This document shows positions 45,483-54,980 of a DNA stretch of 64,000 bases, in pieces. Made by a program: the position numbers and the translations under genes. This DNA comes from Ciceribacter thiooxidans (GTDB lineage Bacteria; Pseudomonadota; Alphaproteobacteria; Rhizobiales; Rhizobiaceae). The DNA is taken from contig NZ_CP059896.1 of assembly GCF_014126615.1 (NCBI RefSeq), forward strand, positions 2,118,501 to 2,182,500, in the 5' to 3' direction. Numbering within the stretch: the stretch's first letter is position 1; the number at the start of each line of letters is the position of its first letter. The notes below the pieces were generated by a model. That model saw only the letters and a list, made by a program, of their open reading frames with translations, was not told the origin of the DNA and did no database searches.

Positions 45483-46106
45483 CTAGCCTTCCTGGGACTG
45501 CAACTGCGCTGCCCGGACAAGGTTTTCCCGGTTCAGCGCCGCCCATTGCAGCAACATGATCGTCTTGGCGTCGCAGATCGCGCCCGTCCCGATCATCGCA
45601 AGCGCCTCGTCGAGGGCGATTTCCGAGAGTTCCAGATCCTCATGCTCGTGGTCGAGGCCACCACCATCGGCCACCTTATCGGCGGACGTCACAGTCGCTG
45701 CGTAGAAATAGACCTTCTCCGTCAGCGATCCGGGCGACGTATAGGCGGCAAACAGGAAACGCGGACTGTCGATCCGGTAGCCGGTTTCCTCGAGCACCTC
45801 GCGGCAGACCGCCGCTTCGGGGTCGTCCTCCTCGACGCCGCCCGCCGGAACCTCCAGCAGGAACGCCGGATCACCCATCAGATGGACCGGAATGCGGAAC
45901 TGCCGCACGAGAACGACGGTCTCGCGCGTCGGATCGAAGAGCAGGATCGCCACCGCGCGGCCGCGGTCGAAGACCTCCCATACGAGTTCGGTCTCGCGGC
46001 CGTCATCACGGCGATAGTCGAAAGTGACGCGCCTGAGATGGCTCCAGCCCTTCCAGAGCGTCTCGTCCTTGCGGATGGTGATCCCGGTACGGTCGAATTT
46101 GCTCAT
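45483..46106 (-). CDS. NUDIX hydrolase (NudK/ADP-sugar pyrophosphatase-like)
   Basis: A 207-residue pyrophosphohydrolase. The Nudix box is seen as GGVEEDD followed by CREVLEETGY (REUxEExG core). Upstream are VRQFRIPVHLMGDPAFLLEVPAG and downstream TSPGSLTEKVYFYAA, the pattern of ADP-ribose or GDP-mannose pyrophosphatases. Its ATG overlaps the stop codon of the molybdopterin oxidoreductase gene (ATGA), so the two are translated together. The actual substrate is not determined. Confidence 0.87.
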   Translation of the reverse strand: MSKFDRTGITIRKDETLWKGWSHLRRVTFDYRRDDGRETELVWEVFDRGRAVAILLFDPTRETVVLVRQFRIPVHLMGDPAFLLEVPAGGVEEDDPEAAVCREVLEETGYRIDSPRFLFAAYTSPGSLTEKVYFYAATVTSADKVADGGGLDHEHEDLELSEIALDEALAMIGTGAICDAKTIMLLQWAALNRENLVRAAQLQSQEG

Positions 46107-48223
46107 GCCGGGTCCTTAGCGAGCCACACCTTGTTGTCGTGGAAGGCCGCGCCGCCGTGGGGCGCGACCGCGTCGGCGCCCGTCAGCACGTTGATGCCCT
46201 CGCCGTCGACATGCGCCTTGTTCGGCCAGATTCCTTCCGCGACCAGCACGCCCGGCTTCACCGCGTCCGTCACGCGGGCATGGATGCGCAGCGTGCCGCG
46301 GCGGTTGCCGAGGCGGACGAGGTCGCCGGGTCCGATGCCGAGACGTGCGGCGTCGGACGGACTGACCATCACCTCCGGCCTGCCCTCCTTCTCGGCCGAG
46401 GTGCGGGTCTCGGAGAAGCTCGAATTCAGGAAGTTGCGCGCGGGAGAGGTCGCGAGCCGGAAGGGATGTTCGGCATCAGTGACCTCGATGATGTCCACCT
46501 GATCGGGGAAGGCCGGGAGTTGATCGACCGGCCCGAGAATGCCGACCGAGGCCGGCGGCCGGTTCGGCGCCGGAGCTCCTGCCCAATCGGGACTAAAGCG
46601 GAATTTGCCGTCCGGATAGCCGAAGCCGTTCAGGAAATGCGCCTCCTCGAACGGAGGCTGGCATTCGATCCACTTTTCTTCGGCCAGCACGTCGAAGCCG
46701 GGCTTGCCGCTCGCCTTCAGCATGCGGTCGATGTGCTCGCGCTCCGTCAGCCCGAAGCCCGCGCGATCGGCGACGCCGAGGCGTTTTGCCAGCTCCTCGA
46801 TGACGAAGAGATTGGTGCGCACCGTCGCCGGCGGCTCGACGATCTTCGGCCCGAGCAGGATATGGCTCTGCCCGCCGGCGCGGTAGATGTCGTCGTGCTC
46901 GACGAACATGGTAGCCGGCAGCACTATGTCGGCAAGCTCGGCCGTCTCGGTCATAAACTGCTCGTGGACCGCGACGAAGAGATCGTCGCGCAGGAAACCC
47001 CGCTTCACCAGGCGCTGCTCCGGCGCGACATTGGCCGGATTGGTGTTCTGGATCAGCAGCGCCGTCACCGACCCGCGATGGCGCAGCGCCTCCGGGTCAC
47101 CGGTCAGCACGCGGCCGATCTGCGACTGGTCGAGGACGCGGACGTCGGGATCGAGATAGGCCGTGCCCATCAGCTCCGCCTTGTTCAGACGGAAGATGTC
47201 ACCGTTGTTGTGGAAGGCGCCGCCGCCTTCGTATTGCCAGCTGCCGAGGACGGTCGGAACGCTGAGCGCCGCGTGCATCTGGGCGACGCCGTTGCGGCTG
47301 CGGGCAAAGCCGTAGCCGAGGCGGAAGAAGGTCTTCTTCGTCATGCCGACGAGCCGGGCGAAGGCCTCTATCTCCTCGACGGACAGGCCCGTGATTGCTG
47401 CCGCCCATTGCGGCGTGCGGGTTTTGAGATGTGACTCCAGTCCAGCCGGATCGTCGGTGAACTTCTCCATGTAGGCGCGGTCGGCATAGCCGTCGCGGAA
47501 AGCGATGTGCATGACCGCGCAAGCGAGCGCCGCATCGGTGCCGGGCCTGAGGATCAGGCGGATATCCGCCTGTTTCATCGTCGGGTTATCGTAGACGTCG
47601 ACGACGGCGATCTTGGCGCCGCGTTCCTTGCGGGCGCGGGTCGCATGCGTCATCACGTTGACCTGGGTGGCAACCGCATTGGTACCCCAGATGACGACGC
47701 AATCGGCCTTAGCCATCTCGCGGGGATCGACGCCGCGCAGTACACCCGTTCCCATCACGTAGCCGGTCCACGCCATGTTGGTGCAGATCGTGCCCATGAA
47801 GCCGGAGTAGCGCTTGGCATGGCGCAGGCGCTCGATCGAGTCGCGCTGCACCTGTCCCATCGTGCCGGCGTAGAAATAGGGCCACACCGCCTCGCTGCCA
47901 TGCGCCTGCTCGGCCTTGACGAAGGCATCGGCGATCTCGTCGAGAGCCTCGTCCCAGGAAACCTCTTGCCAGACACCCTCGCCCTTGCCGCCCTTGCGCC
48001 GCTTCGGCGTCAGCAGCCGGCCCGGATGGTAGAGCCGCTCGGCATAACGAGCGACCTTGGCGCAGATGACACCCGCCGTGTAATCGTTGTCGGCGGCCCC
48101 GCGGACGCGTCCGATGCGGCCGTTTTCGTCGATATCGACATCGAGCGCGCAGGTGGATGGACAGTCGTGCGGACAGGCCGTATGACCAACGGAACGGGTT
48201 CGGATGGGGCTCGCGATGTTCAT
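46103..48223 (-). CDS. Molybdopterin-dependent oxidoreductase with N-terminal 4Fe-4S domain
   Basis: A 706-residue enzyme of the DMSO-reductase superfamily. The N-terminal cluster motif is CPHDCPSTC followed by a fourth Cys in GVICAKVARY. The central molybdopterin domains contain FMGTICTNMAWTGYVMGTGV and VIWGTNAVATQ. The C-terminal dinucleotide-binding domain includes PSDAARLGIGPGDLVRLGNR. There is no Tat signal, so it is likely cytosolic, resembling the formate dehydrogenase/BisC-type or YoaE-like group. The ATG at 48223 leaves the cluster motif near the N-terminus; a longer start at 48271 lacks support. The physiological substrate is unknown. A moaD-moaE pair for the cofactor lies about 8 kb away. 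Confidence 0.9.
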   Translation of the reverse strand: MNIASPIRTRSVGHTACPHDCPSTCALDVDIDENGRIGRVRGAADNDYTAGVICAKVARYAERLYHPGRLLTPKRRKGGKGEGVWQEVSWDEALDEIADAFVKAEQAHGSEAVWPYFYAGTMGQVQRDSIERLRHAKRYSGFMGTICTNMAWTGYVMGTGVLRGVDPREMAKADCVVIWGTNAVATQVNVMTHATRARKERGAKIAVVDVYDNPTMKQADIRLILRPGTDAALACAVMHIAFRDGYADRAYMEKFTDDPAGLESHLKTRTPQWAAAITGLSVEEIEAFARLVGMTKKTFFRLGYGFARSRNGVAQMHAALSVPTVLGSWQYEGGGAFHNNGDIFRLNKAELMGTAYLDPDVRVLDQSQIGRVLTGDPEALRHRGSVTALLIQNTNPANVAPEQRLVKRGFLRDDLFVAVHEQFMTETAELADIVLPATMFVEHDDIYRAGGQSHILLGPKIVEPPATVRTNLFVIEELAKRLGVADRAGFGLTEREHIDRMLKASGKPGFDVLAEEKWIECQPPFEEAHFLNGFGYPDGKFRFSPDWAGAPAPNRPPASVGILGPVDQLPAFPDQVDIIEVTDAEHPFRLATSPARNFLNSSFSETRTSAEKEGRPEVMVSPSDAARLGIGPGDLVRLGNRRGTLRIHARVTDAVKPGVLVAEGIWPNKAHVDGEGINVLTGADAVAPHGGAAFHDNKVWLAKDPA

Positions 48224-48299
48224 GCCCGCATGTATATGGCAAGCGGCAGGCGCCTTAAAGGTCCATTCCAAGATTTCATAAGAGCCATCGGAAACACAG

Positions 48300-49151
48300 A
48301 TGAACTACCGCCACATCTACCATGCCGGCAACTTCGCCGATGTGCTGAAGCACGCCGTTCTGGCGCGCCTGATCGTCTATCTGCAGCAGAAGGACAAGGC
48401 TTTCCGCGTGCTCGACACGCATGCCGGCATCGGGCTCTACGACTTCTCCTCCGACGAGGCGCAGAAGACCGGCGAGTGGCGCGACGGCATCGGTCGGCTG
48501 CTGGAAGCCGATCTTCCGGACAACGTCGCGGCTCTTCTGGCACCCTATCTTGACGCGATCCGCGCACTCAATCCGCAAGGGCCGATCACCCTCTATCCGG
48601 GATCGCCGAAGCTCGCGCGGATGCTCTTCCGCCCGCAGGACCGGCTTTCGGCGATGGAGCTCCATCCGGACGACAGCCGCGCGCTCGCCCGCCTGTTCGA
48701 AGGCGACTACCAGGTGCGGGTGACCGAACTCGACGGCTGGCTGGCGCTCGGCGCGCACCTGCCGCCGAAGGAGAAGCGCGGCGTCGTGCTCGTCGATCCG
48801 CCCTTCGAGGCGGAGGGCGAATACGAGCGGCTGGTCGACGGTCTCGCCAAGGCCTATCGCCGCTTCTCGACCGGCACCTACTGCCTCTGGTATCCGATTA
48901 AGAAGGGTGCGCCCATCGCCGAATTCCACGAAGCCCTGAAGGCGCTCGAGATCCCGAAAATGCTCTGCGCCGAGCTTTCCGTGCGCAGCGACCGCGAGAC
49001 GACCGGGCTCAGCGGTTCCGGGCTCATCATCGTCAATCCACCCTTCACGCTGAAGGACGAGTTGCACCTGCTGCTGCCCGAACTGAAGCGTGTCCTGGCG
49101 CAGGATCGCTTCGCCTCGCAGCGCTGTTTCTGGCTGCGCGGGGAGAACTGA
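48300..49151 (+). CDS. rlmJ: 23S rRNA (adenine-2030-N6) methyltransferase RlmJ
   Basis: SAM-dependent methyltransferase modifying A2030 of 23S rRNA. The 283-residue protein begins with the typical MNYRHIYHAGNFADVLKHAV, continues with LDTHAGIGLYD (SAM-binding loop) and has the catalytic DPPF motif in VLVDPPFEAEGEYERL. The late block GLSGSGLIIVNPPF is also conserved. It is divergent from the molybdopterin oxidoreductase gene with a 76-base gap. Confidence 0.94.
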   Translation: MNYRHIYHAGNFADVLKHAVLARLIVYLQQKDKAFRVLDTHAGIGLYDFSSDEAQKTGEWRDGIGRLLEADLPDNVAALLAPYLDAIRALNPQGPITLYPGSPKLARMLFRPQDRLSAMELHPDDSRALARLFEGDYQVRVTELDGWLALGAHLPPKEKRGVVLVDPPFEAEGEYERLVDGLAKAYRRFSTGTYCLWYPIKKGAPIAEFHEALKALEIPKMLCAELSVRSDRETTGLSGSGLIIVNPPFTLKDELHLLLPELKRVLAQDRFASQRCFWLRGEN

Positions 49152-49232
49152 GGAAGCGCCTCTTCCGCGGCATCAATCGCCCTTGACCTCGTTCCTGTTT
49201 GACAACATTCTGGCGGCAAACGGGAGACAGCC

Positions 49233-49637
49233 ATGGGTGCGAAATTCCTCGTCAGCGCATGCCTTGCGGTCGTCGCCACCGCGCTTTCGGTCACGGACAG
49301 CCAGGCCGGGACGCCGCGTTGCGACGATGCGGCTGTCGTCGGTTCCGTCGAGAGCCGCTTCACCCGCAACAACCGGCAATTCCTGAAGATGGATCTCTCG
49401 ATCGCGGACATCGGCATCATCCGCGAAACCGGTTTCCGGCCGACCGACGAGACGCATCGCGTCGAGCGGCGCTTCTGCCATGCGACGGTCACCACCAGCG
49501 ACGGCCTCGGTCGCAATCTCTGGTATCTGATCGAAAGCACCTGGGGCTTTGCGGGTCTCGGTTCGTCCGTCGAGTTCTGTGCCGACGGCCTCGATCCGTG
49601 GCACGTCTACGGCGCCCGCTGCGCATCCCTCCGCTGA
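49233..49637 (+). CDS. Small secreted protein linked to RNase T2
   Basis: A 134-residue protein with a signal peptide (FLVSACLAVVATALSV, cleavage near DSQA-GT). The mature part of about 110 residues has four cysteines (RCDDA, RRFCHA, EFCADG and ARCASLR), probably two disulfides. I do not recognise the family. It has a GGGAG ribosome binding site and ends three bases before the RNase T2 gene, so both are exported and probably made together. An accessory, inhibitory or stabilising role for the nuclease is inference. Confidence 0.78.
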   Translation: MGAKFLVSACLAVVATALSVTDSQAGTPRCDDAAVVGSVESRFTRNNRQFLKMDLSIADIGIIRETGFRPTDETHRVERRFCHATVTTSDGLGRNLWYLIESTWGFAGLGSSVEFCADGLDPWHVYGARCASLR

Positions 49638-49640
49638 CCG

Positions 49641-50312
49641 ATGCGATTGCCTGCCAAACTGAACCCGCTGCGCGCGGTGGCTCTCGCCGGTGCCGTCATC
49701 ATCCTTCCGAACGGTGCGAGAGCGGACGATCCGCCAAAGCGTTCCGGTTTCGACTTCTATGTGCTGGCGCTTTCCTGGTCGCCGACCTTCTGTGGAAGCG
49801 CCAAGGCCGCCGGCAACCGGGACCAGTGCGGCGACGGAAAACGTTACGGGCTCGTGGTGCACGGTCTCTGGCCGCAATACGAGCGCGGCTATCCGGAAGA
49901 TTGCCCGAGCGACCAGCCACGCCGGGTGCCGGACAAGCTCGGACGCACGCTCTTCGACATCATGCCGAGCATGGGGCTGATCGGCCATCAGTGGCGCAAG
50001 CACGGCACCTGCTCCGGGCTCGCTCAGGCGGACTATTTCGCCCTCACCCGCGCGGCCTATGAGCGCGTGCGCATTCCCGACAGTCTGCGCAACGCCGAAC
50101 GTCTAACGAACCTCGACGTCGATGCGATCGAGACGCAGTTCACGAGCGCCAATGCCGGCCTCTCTCGCCAGGCACTGGCCATTACCTGCGAACGCGGAAA
50201 GCTCTCGGAAATCCGCGTCTGCCTGACACCGCAACTCACTTTCCGCGACTGTCCGGAGATCGACGCGCAGGCCTGCTCCCTCCCCTCCGTTGCGGTGCCG
50301 CCGGCACGCTGA
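49641..50312 (+). CDS. Secreted ribonuclease T2 family enzyme
   Basis: A 223-residue endoribonuclease that cleaves single-stranded RNA through a 2',3'-cyclic phosphate. The signal peptide (AVALAGAVIILPNGARA) is followed by both conserved active-site segments: VVHGLWPQ (CAS I) and HQWRKHGTC (CAS II), each with its catalytic His. Cysteines around them fit the family's disulfides. It is likely periplasmic like E. coli RNase I. It starts three bases after the gene for a small secreted protein. Confidence 0.92.
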   Translation: MRLPAKLNPLRAVALAGAVIILPNGARADDPPKRSGFDFYVLALSWSPTFCGSAKAAGNRDQCGDGKRYGLVVHGLWPQYERGYPEDCPSDQPRRVPDKLGRTLFDIMPSMGLIGHQWRKHGTCSGLAQADYFALTRAAYERVRIPDSLRNAERLTNLDVDAIETQFTSANAGLSRQALAITCERGKLSEIRVCLTPQLTFRDCPEIDAQACSLPSVAVPPAR

Positions 50313-50332
50313 ACAACCGAACTGGAACAACG

Positions 50333-50929
50333 ATGAAACTCCTCTATTCCTCCACCTCGCCCTATTCCTCGAAGGTGCGCATGGCGCTCCGCTATCTCGG
50401 CATGGACGCAGAGGTGGTAGCGGTCGCCACCAATGACGACCCGCCGGAACTGATCGGCAACAATCCGCTCGGCAAGATCCCGACGCTTCTCACAGGCGGG
50501 GATGGACCGATCTTCGACAGCCGCGCCATCATGCACTATCTCGACCGCCGCTCGAAGGGTGGCCTTTACCCCCGCAAGGACCGCAAGCGCACGGAGGCGG
50601 AGGTATTGGAGGCGCTCTGCGACGGGATCACCGACTGCCTTCTCGCGATCGTCTACGAACGGCGCCAGCGGCCGGAAGAGCGCGTGCACCAGCCCCATAT
50701 CGATCGGCAATGGCAGAAGGTGAGCCGCGGGCTCGATCACCTGAACGCCCATCTGCCGAAGACCGGCAAGTCGCTCCACGGCGGGCATTTTTCGCTGGCC
50801 GCGCTGATCGGCTATCTGATGCTCCGCTTCCCCGGCGAGTGGGAGGACGGGCGCACGGCGCTCGCCGCCTGGCCGCAGAAGTTCGAGAAGCGTTTCGAGG
50901 ACTATTCGGAACTGAAGCCGCAGGCGTGA
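50333..50929 (+). CDS. Glutathione S-transferase family protein
   Basis: A 198-residue protein with a thioredoxin-like N-terminal domain (MKLLYSSTSPYSSKVRMALR, where the catalytic Ser is expected near residue 8-10, and NPLGKIPTLL with the cis-proline). DSRAIMHYLDRR follows as the glutathione gamma-glutamyl site, and then an all-helical C-terminal domain. It may detoxify electrophiles; the substrate is unknown. It lies 20 bases after the RNase T2 gene and is followed by a strong terminator. Confidence 0.86.
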   Translation: MKLLYSSTSPYSSKVRMALRYLGMDAEVVAVATNDDPPELIGNNPLGKIPTLLTGGDGPIFDSRAIMHYLDRRSKGGLYPRKDRKRTEAEVLEALCDGITDCLLAIVYERRQRPEERVHQPHIDRQWQKVSRGLDHLNAHLPKTGKSLHGGHFSLAALIGYLMLRFPGEWEDGRTALAAWPQKFEKRFEDYSELKPQA

Positions 50930-50945
50930 AGCGGGTAGACGCGCA

Positions 50946-50976
50946 ACAAAAAAGCCGGGCGCAGGGCCCGGCTTTT
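50946..50976. terminator. Bidirectional terminator between the GST and porin genes
   Basis: A perfect 11-bp stem (AAAAGCCGGGC / GCCCGGCTTTT) with a five-base loop lies between two converging genes, 21 bases after the GST stop and 24 bases from the porin stop. It is followed by TTTTCTC on the plus strand and by a T run on the minus strand, so it can serve both. Confidence 0.9.
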
Positions 50977-50999
50977 CTCGTGATGTCGTCTTGCGGCGA

Positions 51000-51641
51000 T
51001 CAGAACTTGACGCCGATACCGACCTTGACGCTGTGATCATCGAAACCACGCGAAACGGTTGCGCCGTCGAGGCTGAAGTCGCGCTTCTGGTAGTCGCTGT
51101 AGCGGTATTCGATGCGAGCCGTGATGTTGTCGGTTACCATGGCTTCGACACCGGCACCGACAGTGTAGCCGGCAGCGATCTTCTCATCCGAGTCCGTGGC
51201 GCTTTCGAGCTTGTTGTTCGAAAGTGCGAGACCGGCGGTACCGTAGATCAGGAAGGGGTTCATGTCGTAGCCGACGCGGCCACGGAGAGACCCGTTCACG
51301 CCCTGCTTGCCGGTCAGGCCGGTGCCGGCGCTGCCGTCTTCGCCAGTGTAGGCGATGTCGGCTTCCGCACCGTAGACGATCTGGCCGTTCTGGAAGTTGT
51401 AACCACCGTAGAGCGAGCCACCGAAGCCCTTGGCGTCATAGTCGCCGCCGCCGAAGCGGCCCCAGTCGTAGTTCGCGGTGGCACCGACATAGGCGCCGGA
51501 CCAGTTGCTGACGGGGGCGGTGTAGCTTTCGGTCGCGGCAGGAGCCTCGGGGATCTGGTCGACGGCGTCGGCGGCCTGAGCGGTCGAGAACGTAGCGACA
51601 CCGGCGGCGGTTGCCATGAGGATCATAACGAGTTTACGCAT
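51000..51641 (-). CDS. Outer membrane protein, Omp25/RopB family
   Basis: A 213-residue beta-barrel protein. The signal peptide MRKLVMILMATAAGVATFST ends near AQA-AD. The mature part has SNWSGAYVGATANYDWG and GGSLYGGYNFQ at the start, LRGRVGYDMNPFLIYGTAGL in the middle, and ends in VKVGIGVKF with the terminal Phe of outer-membrane barrels. This matches Brucella Omp25/Omp31 and rhizobial RopB, abundant cell-surface proteins. AAGGAG precedes the ATG. The upstream 300-base region is unusually AT-rich and probably holds a strongly regulated promoter. Confidence 0.9.
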   Translation of the reverse strand: MRKLVMILMATAAGVATFSTAQAADAVDQIPEAPAATESYTAPVSNWSGAYVGATANYDWGRFGGGDYDAKGFGGSLYGGYNFQNGQIVYGAEADIAYTGEDGSAGTGLTGKQGVNGSLRGRVGYDMNPFLIYGTAGLALSNNKLESATDSDEKIAAGYTVGAGVEAMVTDNITARIEYRYSDYQKRDFSLDGATVSRGFDDHSVKVGIGVKF

Positions 51642-52009
51642 ACTAGTCTCCTTTTCAGTCCGTTGCCGCAGGCGAACATTTCAAAGTGGCGGCATGAACA
51701 ATTGAGCGGGTTACCTCGCCCGTTCCGAGAGTAAATGTGGCGGCCAATTGAGGAATTGGAAGAGCCGAATTGTGAATTCATTGTGGCACAGAAATGACGG
51801 AAATTAGATGTTGCTAAACCGCAACAAACTTTTTGTTAACTACGTTTGCTATGATTTCGATTAATACTCGTTAATTTCGCAACTAAACTTCAGTCTTACC
51901 AAGTAGAGCGCAAGCGAGGATATCGAAAAGAATTTGCATTCCCTATTTAAGATTGAGCGATGCGACATATATGCGAGGCAGTTCATCAGAAGTCGAAAGC
52001 AGAGCGGAA
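51642..52009. promoter_or_regulatory. AT-rich divergent intergenic region upstream of the porin gene
   Basis: About 370 bases, markedly richer in A+T than the surroundings (51770-51960), between the porin (minus) and the SDR gene (plus). TTAATACTCGTTAA near 51862-51875 resembles a CtrA half-site pair but with spacing 6 instead of the usual 7. GTTAAC lies nearby at about 51835. T-rich tracts could also suit MucR-type binding. No gene is visible other than an in-frame extension of the SDR gene to 51953. Confidence 0.45.
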
Positions 52010-52774
52010 ATGGAAAAAGGCATAGCGAAGACCGCCCTCGTCACCGGTTCGGGAAAAAGACTTGGCCGCGCAATCGTCGAGGACCTCGCCCGCCACGGTT
52101 TCGCCGTCGCCATCCATGTCAACGGTTCGATGGACGAGGCCGAAGCGCTTGCAGACGACTTGCGGCGCGACGGCGCACGGGCGGCGGTGCTTGCCGCCGA
52201 TTTCCGTGACATCGCGCAGACGGCCGCGCTGATGGATGCCGCCAATGCCGCTCTCGGGCCGATCGGGCTGCTCGTCAACAACGCCTCGGTGTTTCTGGAG
52301 GACGCGGCCGACGCCTTCGATGCGGAAAGCTTCTCCGCGCATTTCGACCTGCATGTCCGCGCGCCGTCGATCCTCGGCGCGGCCTTCTTCCGGCAGGTGC
52401 CGGACGATGCGCATGGGCTGATCGTCAACATCGTCGACCAGCGGGTGCTGGCGCCCACGCCCTCCTTCTATTCCTATACGCTGTCGAAATCGGCCCTGCT
52501 TGCGGCGACTCGCACGATGGCGCAGGCTTTCGCGCCGAAGGTGCGCGTCAACGGCATCGGCCCGGGCCCCACCTTTCGCAGCACCCGGCAGGAGGAAGCG
52601 GACTTCCAGGCGCAGATCGACGCCCTGCCGCTCGGCCGCGGACCGGAGCTTGCGGAATTCGGGCGGACGATCCGCTTTCTTTTTGACACGCCGTCGATCA
52701 CCGGCCAAATGATTGCCGTCGACGGCGGCCAGCATCTTGCCTGGCAGAGGCCGGGAACGGAGATTGTGGAATGA
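52010..52774 (+). CDS. SDR family oxidoreductase, pteridine-reductase/FolM-like
   Basis: A 254-residue short-chain reductase. The cofactor motif [11 protein letters not shown] with HVNGS after it (the GxxxRxG variant with a basic residue favouring NADPH) resembles FolM/PTR1. NNASVF and [14 protein letters not shown] give the catalytic Tyr-Lys pair, and [10 protein letters not shown] follows. A role in dihydromonapterin or dihydrofolate reduction is plausible but not proven. Earlier in-frame starts exist (TTG 51953, ATG 51971); the ATG at 52010 best fits the family N-terminus. It overlaps uvrC by four bases (ATGA). Confidence 0.84.
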   Translation: MEKGIAKTALVTGSGKRLGRAIVEDLARHGFAVAIHVNGSMDEAEALADDLRRDGARAAVLAADFRDIAQTAALMDAANAALGPIGLLVNNASVFLEDAADAFDAESFSAHFDLHVRAPSILGAAFFRQVPDDAHGLIVNIVDQRVLAPTPSFYSYTLSKSALLAATRTMAQAFAPKVRVNGIGPGPTFRSTRQEEADFQAQIDALPLGRGPELAEFGRTIRFLFDTPSITGQMIAVDGGQHLAWQRPGTEIVE

Positions 52775-54795
52775 CGGGAGGAAAGCTGCCGGACGGCGGC
52801 GTTCTCTATGACGGCACAGAGGACGAGGACGAAGGCGTCGTCGAGAGCGAATCGCCGGTGTCGGCGCTTTCGATCGACTGGAACGAGGGCGGCATCGACC
52901 ACCAGGGCCTCTCCGGCGCGGAACTGATCGGCGAATTCGTCAAGAAGCTGCCGAACAGCCCCGGCGTCTACCGGATGATGAATGCAGACGGCGACGTGCT
53001 CTATGTCGGCAAGGCCCGCAGCCTCAAGAAGCGCGTCGGCAACTACGCGCAGGGCCGTGTCCACTCCAACCGCATCGCCCGCATGGTGCGCGAGACGGCG
53101 CACATGGAATTCGTCACGACCCGGACCGAGGTCGAGGCGCTGCTGCTCGAGGCCAATCTCATCAAGCGGCTGAGGCCGCGCTTCAACGTCCTGCTGCGCG
53201 ACGACAAGAGCTTTCCCTATATCCTGGTCACCGGCGACAGCCGCGCTCCGGCGATCTTCAAGCACCGTGGCGCACGTGCCCGCAAGGGCGACTATTTCGG
53301 ACCCTTCGCCTCGGCAACCGCCGTCGGGCGCACGATCAACTCGCTGCAGCGGGCCTTTCTCCTGCGCACCTGCACCGACAGCGTCTTCGAGACGCGCACG
53401 CGCCCCTGTCTGCTCTACCAGATCAAGCGCTGCTCCGGCCCCTGCACCGGCGAGATCAGCGACGAGGGCTATGCCGGGCTCGTCCGGGAGGCGAAGGATT
53501 TCCTCTCCGGCAAGAGCCAGAACGTCAAGGCAGCGATCGCCAAGTCCATGAACGAGGCGGCGGAGAACCTCGACTTCGAGCGCGCCGCGGTCTTCCGCGA
53601 CAGGCTGGCGGCTCTTTCCCACGTGCAGAGCCATCAGGGCATCAACCCCGCCGGCATCGAGGAGGCCGACGTCTTCGCGATCCATCACGAGGGCGGGTTC
53701 TCCTGCATCCAGGTCTTCTTCTTCCGCACCGGTCAGAACTGGGGCAACCGCGCCTATTTCCCGAAGGCGGACCCGCAGCTTTCCGGCGCCGAGGTGCTTG
53801 GAGCCTTCCTCGCGCAATTCTACGACGACAAGCCGTGCCCGCGGCAGGTGCTGCTCTCCGAAACGATCGAGGAACAGGACCTGCTCGCCGCCGCGCTTTC
53901 CGAGCGTGCCGGCCACAAGGTGCAGGTGCTCGTGCCGCAGCGCGGCGAAAAGAAGGACATTCTCGACCACGTCGTGGCTAATGCCCGTGAGGCACATGGC
54001 CGCAAACTCGCAGAGACGGCCTCGCAGTCACGCCTGCTCGCGGGCCTTGCCGAGACCTTCGGCCTGCCTTACGTCCCGCGCCGCATCGAGATCTACGACA
54101 ACTCCCACATCATGGGCACCAACGCCGTCGGCGGCATGGTGGTGGCGGGGCCGGAAGGCTTCGTGAAGAACCAGTACCGCAAGTTCAACATCAGATCGAC
54201 GGACATTACGCCGGGCGACGACTTCGGCATGATGCGTGAGGTGATGACGCGGCGCTTTTCGCGCCTCCTCAAGGACGAGGGCAAGCCCGACCGCAGCCAG
54301 CCATCGGCAGAGGACGCCGACAACCCGTTCCCGGCCTGGCCGGACGTCATCCTGATCGACGGCGGTCAGGGCCAGATGACGGCCGTGCGCGCCATCCTCG
54401 ACGACCTCGACATCCGCGACTGCGTGACGGCGATCGGCGTCGCCAAGGGCGTCGACCGCGATGCCGGCCGCGAGCGCTTCTTCATCGAGGGGAAGCCCGA
54501 TTTCACCCTGCCGCCGCGTGACCCCGTGCTCTATTTCATCCAGCGGCTGCGCGACGAAGCGCACCGGTTCGCAATCGGCTCGCACCGGGCACGGCGCAAG
54601 AAGGAGATGGTCAAGAACCCGCTCGACGAGATCGGCGGCATCGGCCCGTCCCGCAAGCGGGCGCTTCTCCAGCATTTCGGGACGGCCAAGGCCGTCTCGC
54701 GGGCAGCGATCAGCGACCTCATCTCGGTTGAAGGCATTTCCGAGGCCGTCGCCCGCCAGATCTACAATCACTTCCACGAGAGCGGCGCCGACTAG
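52771..54795 (+). CDS. uvrC: Excinuclease ABC subunit C
   Basis: Makes both incisions in nucleotide excision repair. The 674-residue protein has an N-terminal extension of about 55 residues, then the GIY-YIG nuclease domain ([20 protein letters not shown]), a UVR motif around residues 255-290 ([16 protein letters not shown]), the RNase H-like C-terminal nuclease ([20 protein letters not shown] and [11 protein letters not shown]), and two helix-hairpin-helix motifs at the end. The acidic N-terminal extension is common in rhizobia. Its ATG overlaps the SDR stop codon. Confidence 0.96.
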   Translation: MTGGKLPDGGVLYDGTEDEDEGVVESESPVSALSIDWNEGGIDHQGLSGAELIGEFVKKLPNSPGVYRMMNADGDVLYVGKARSLKKRVGNYAQGRVHSNRIARMVRETAHMEFVTTRTEVEALLLEANLIKRLRPRFNVLLRDDKSFPYILVTGDSRAPAIFKHRGARARKGDYFGPFASATAVGRTINSLQRAFLLRTCTDSVFETRTRPCLLYQIKRCSGPCTGEISDEGYAGLVREAKDFLSGKSQNVKAAIAKSMNEAAENLDFERAAVFRDRLAALSHVQSHQGINPAGIEEADVFAIHHEGGFSCIQVFFFRTGQNWGNRAYFPKADPQLSGAEVLGAFLAQFYDDKPCPRQVLLSETIEEQDLLAAALSERAGHKVQVLVPQRGEKKDILDHVVANAREAHGRKLAETASQSRLLAGLAETFGLPYVPRRIEIYDNSHIMGTNAVGGMVVAGPEGFVKNQYRKFNIRSTDITPGDDFGMMREVMTRRFSRLLKDEGKPDRSQPSAEDADNPFPAWPDVILIDGGQGQMTAVRAILDDLDIRDCVTAIGVAKGVDRDAGRERFFIEGKPDFTLPPRDPVLYFIQRLRDEAHRFAIGSHRARRKKEMVKNPLDEIGGIGPSRKRALLQHFGTAKAVSRAAISDLISVEGISEAVARQIYNHFHESGAD

Positions 54796-54980
54796 GGCCG
54801 ATGGCTCGAAAGCCGATCCCGGTACCGGTATGCCGGCAATAGCGGGTGTCGCAATCGGAAGCATCTCAGTTCCGCCGCAGGTCTATGTGACGGAAGACAA
54901 AAAAAACCCGTGGGTGACCAGTTGACGGTGAAGAGAGAAAGCCGTCATCTACACCCGAATTGAGAAATCACAGGTCTTTC

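Noticed and set aside
54830..54925. 31-codon frame between uvrC and pgsA
   Set aside because: It has no ribosome binding site and no recognisable features; it may simply be intergenic sequence.
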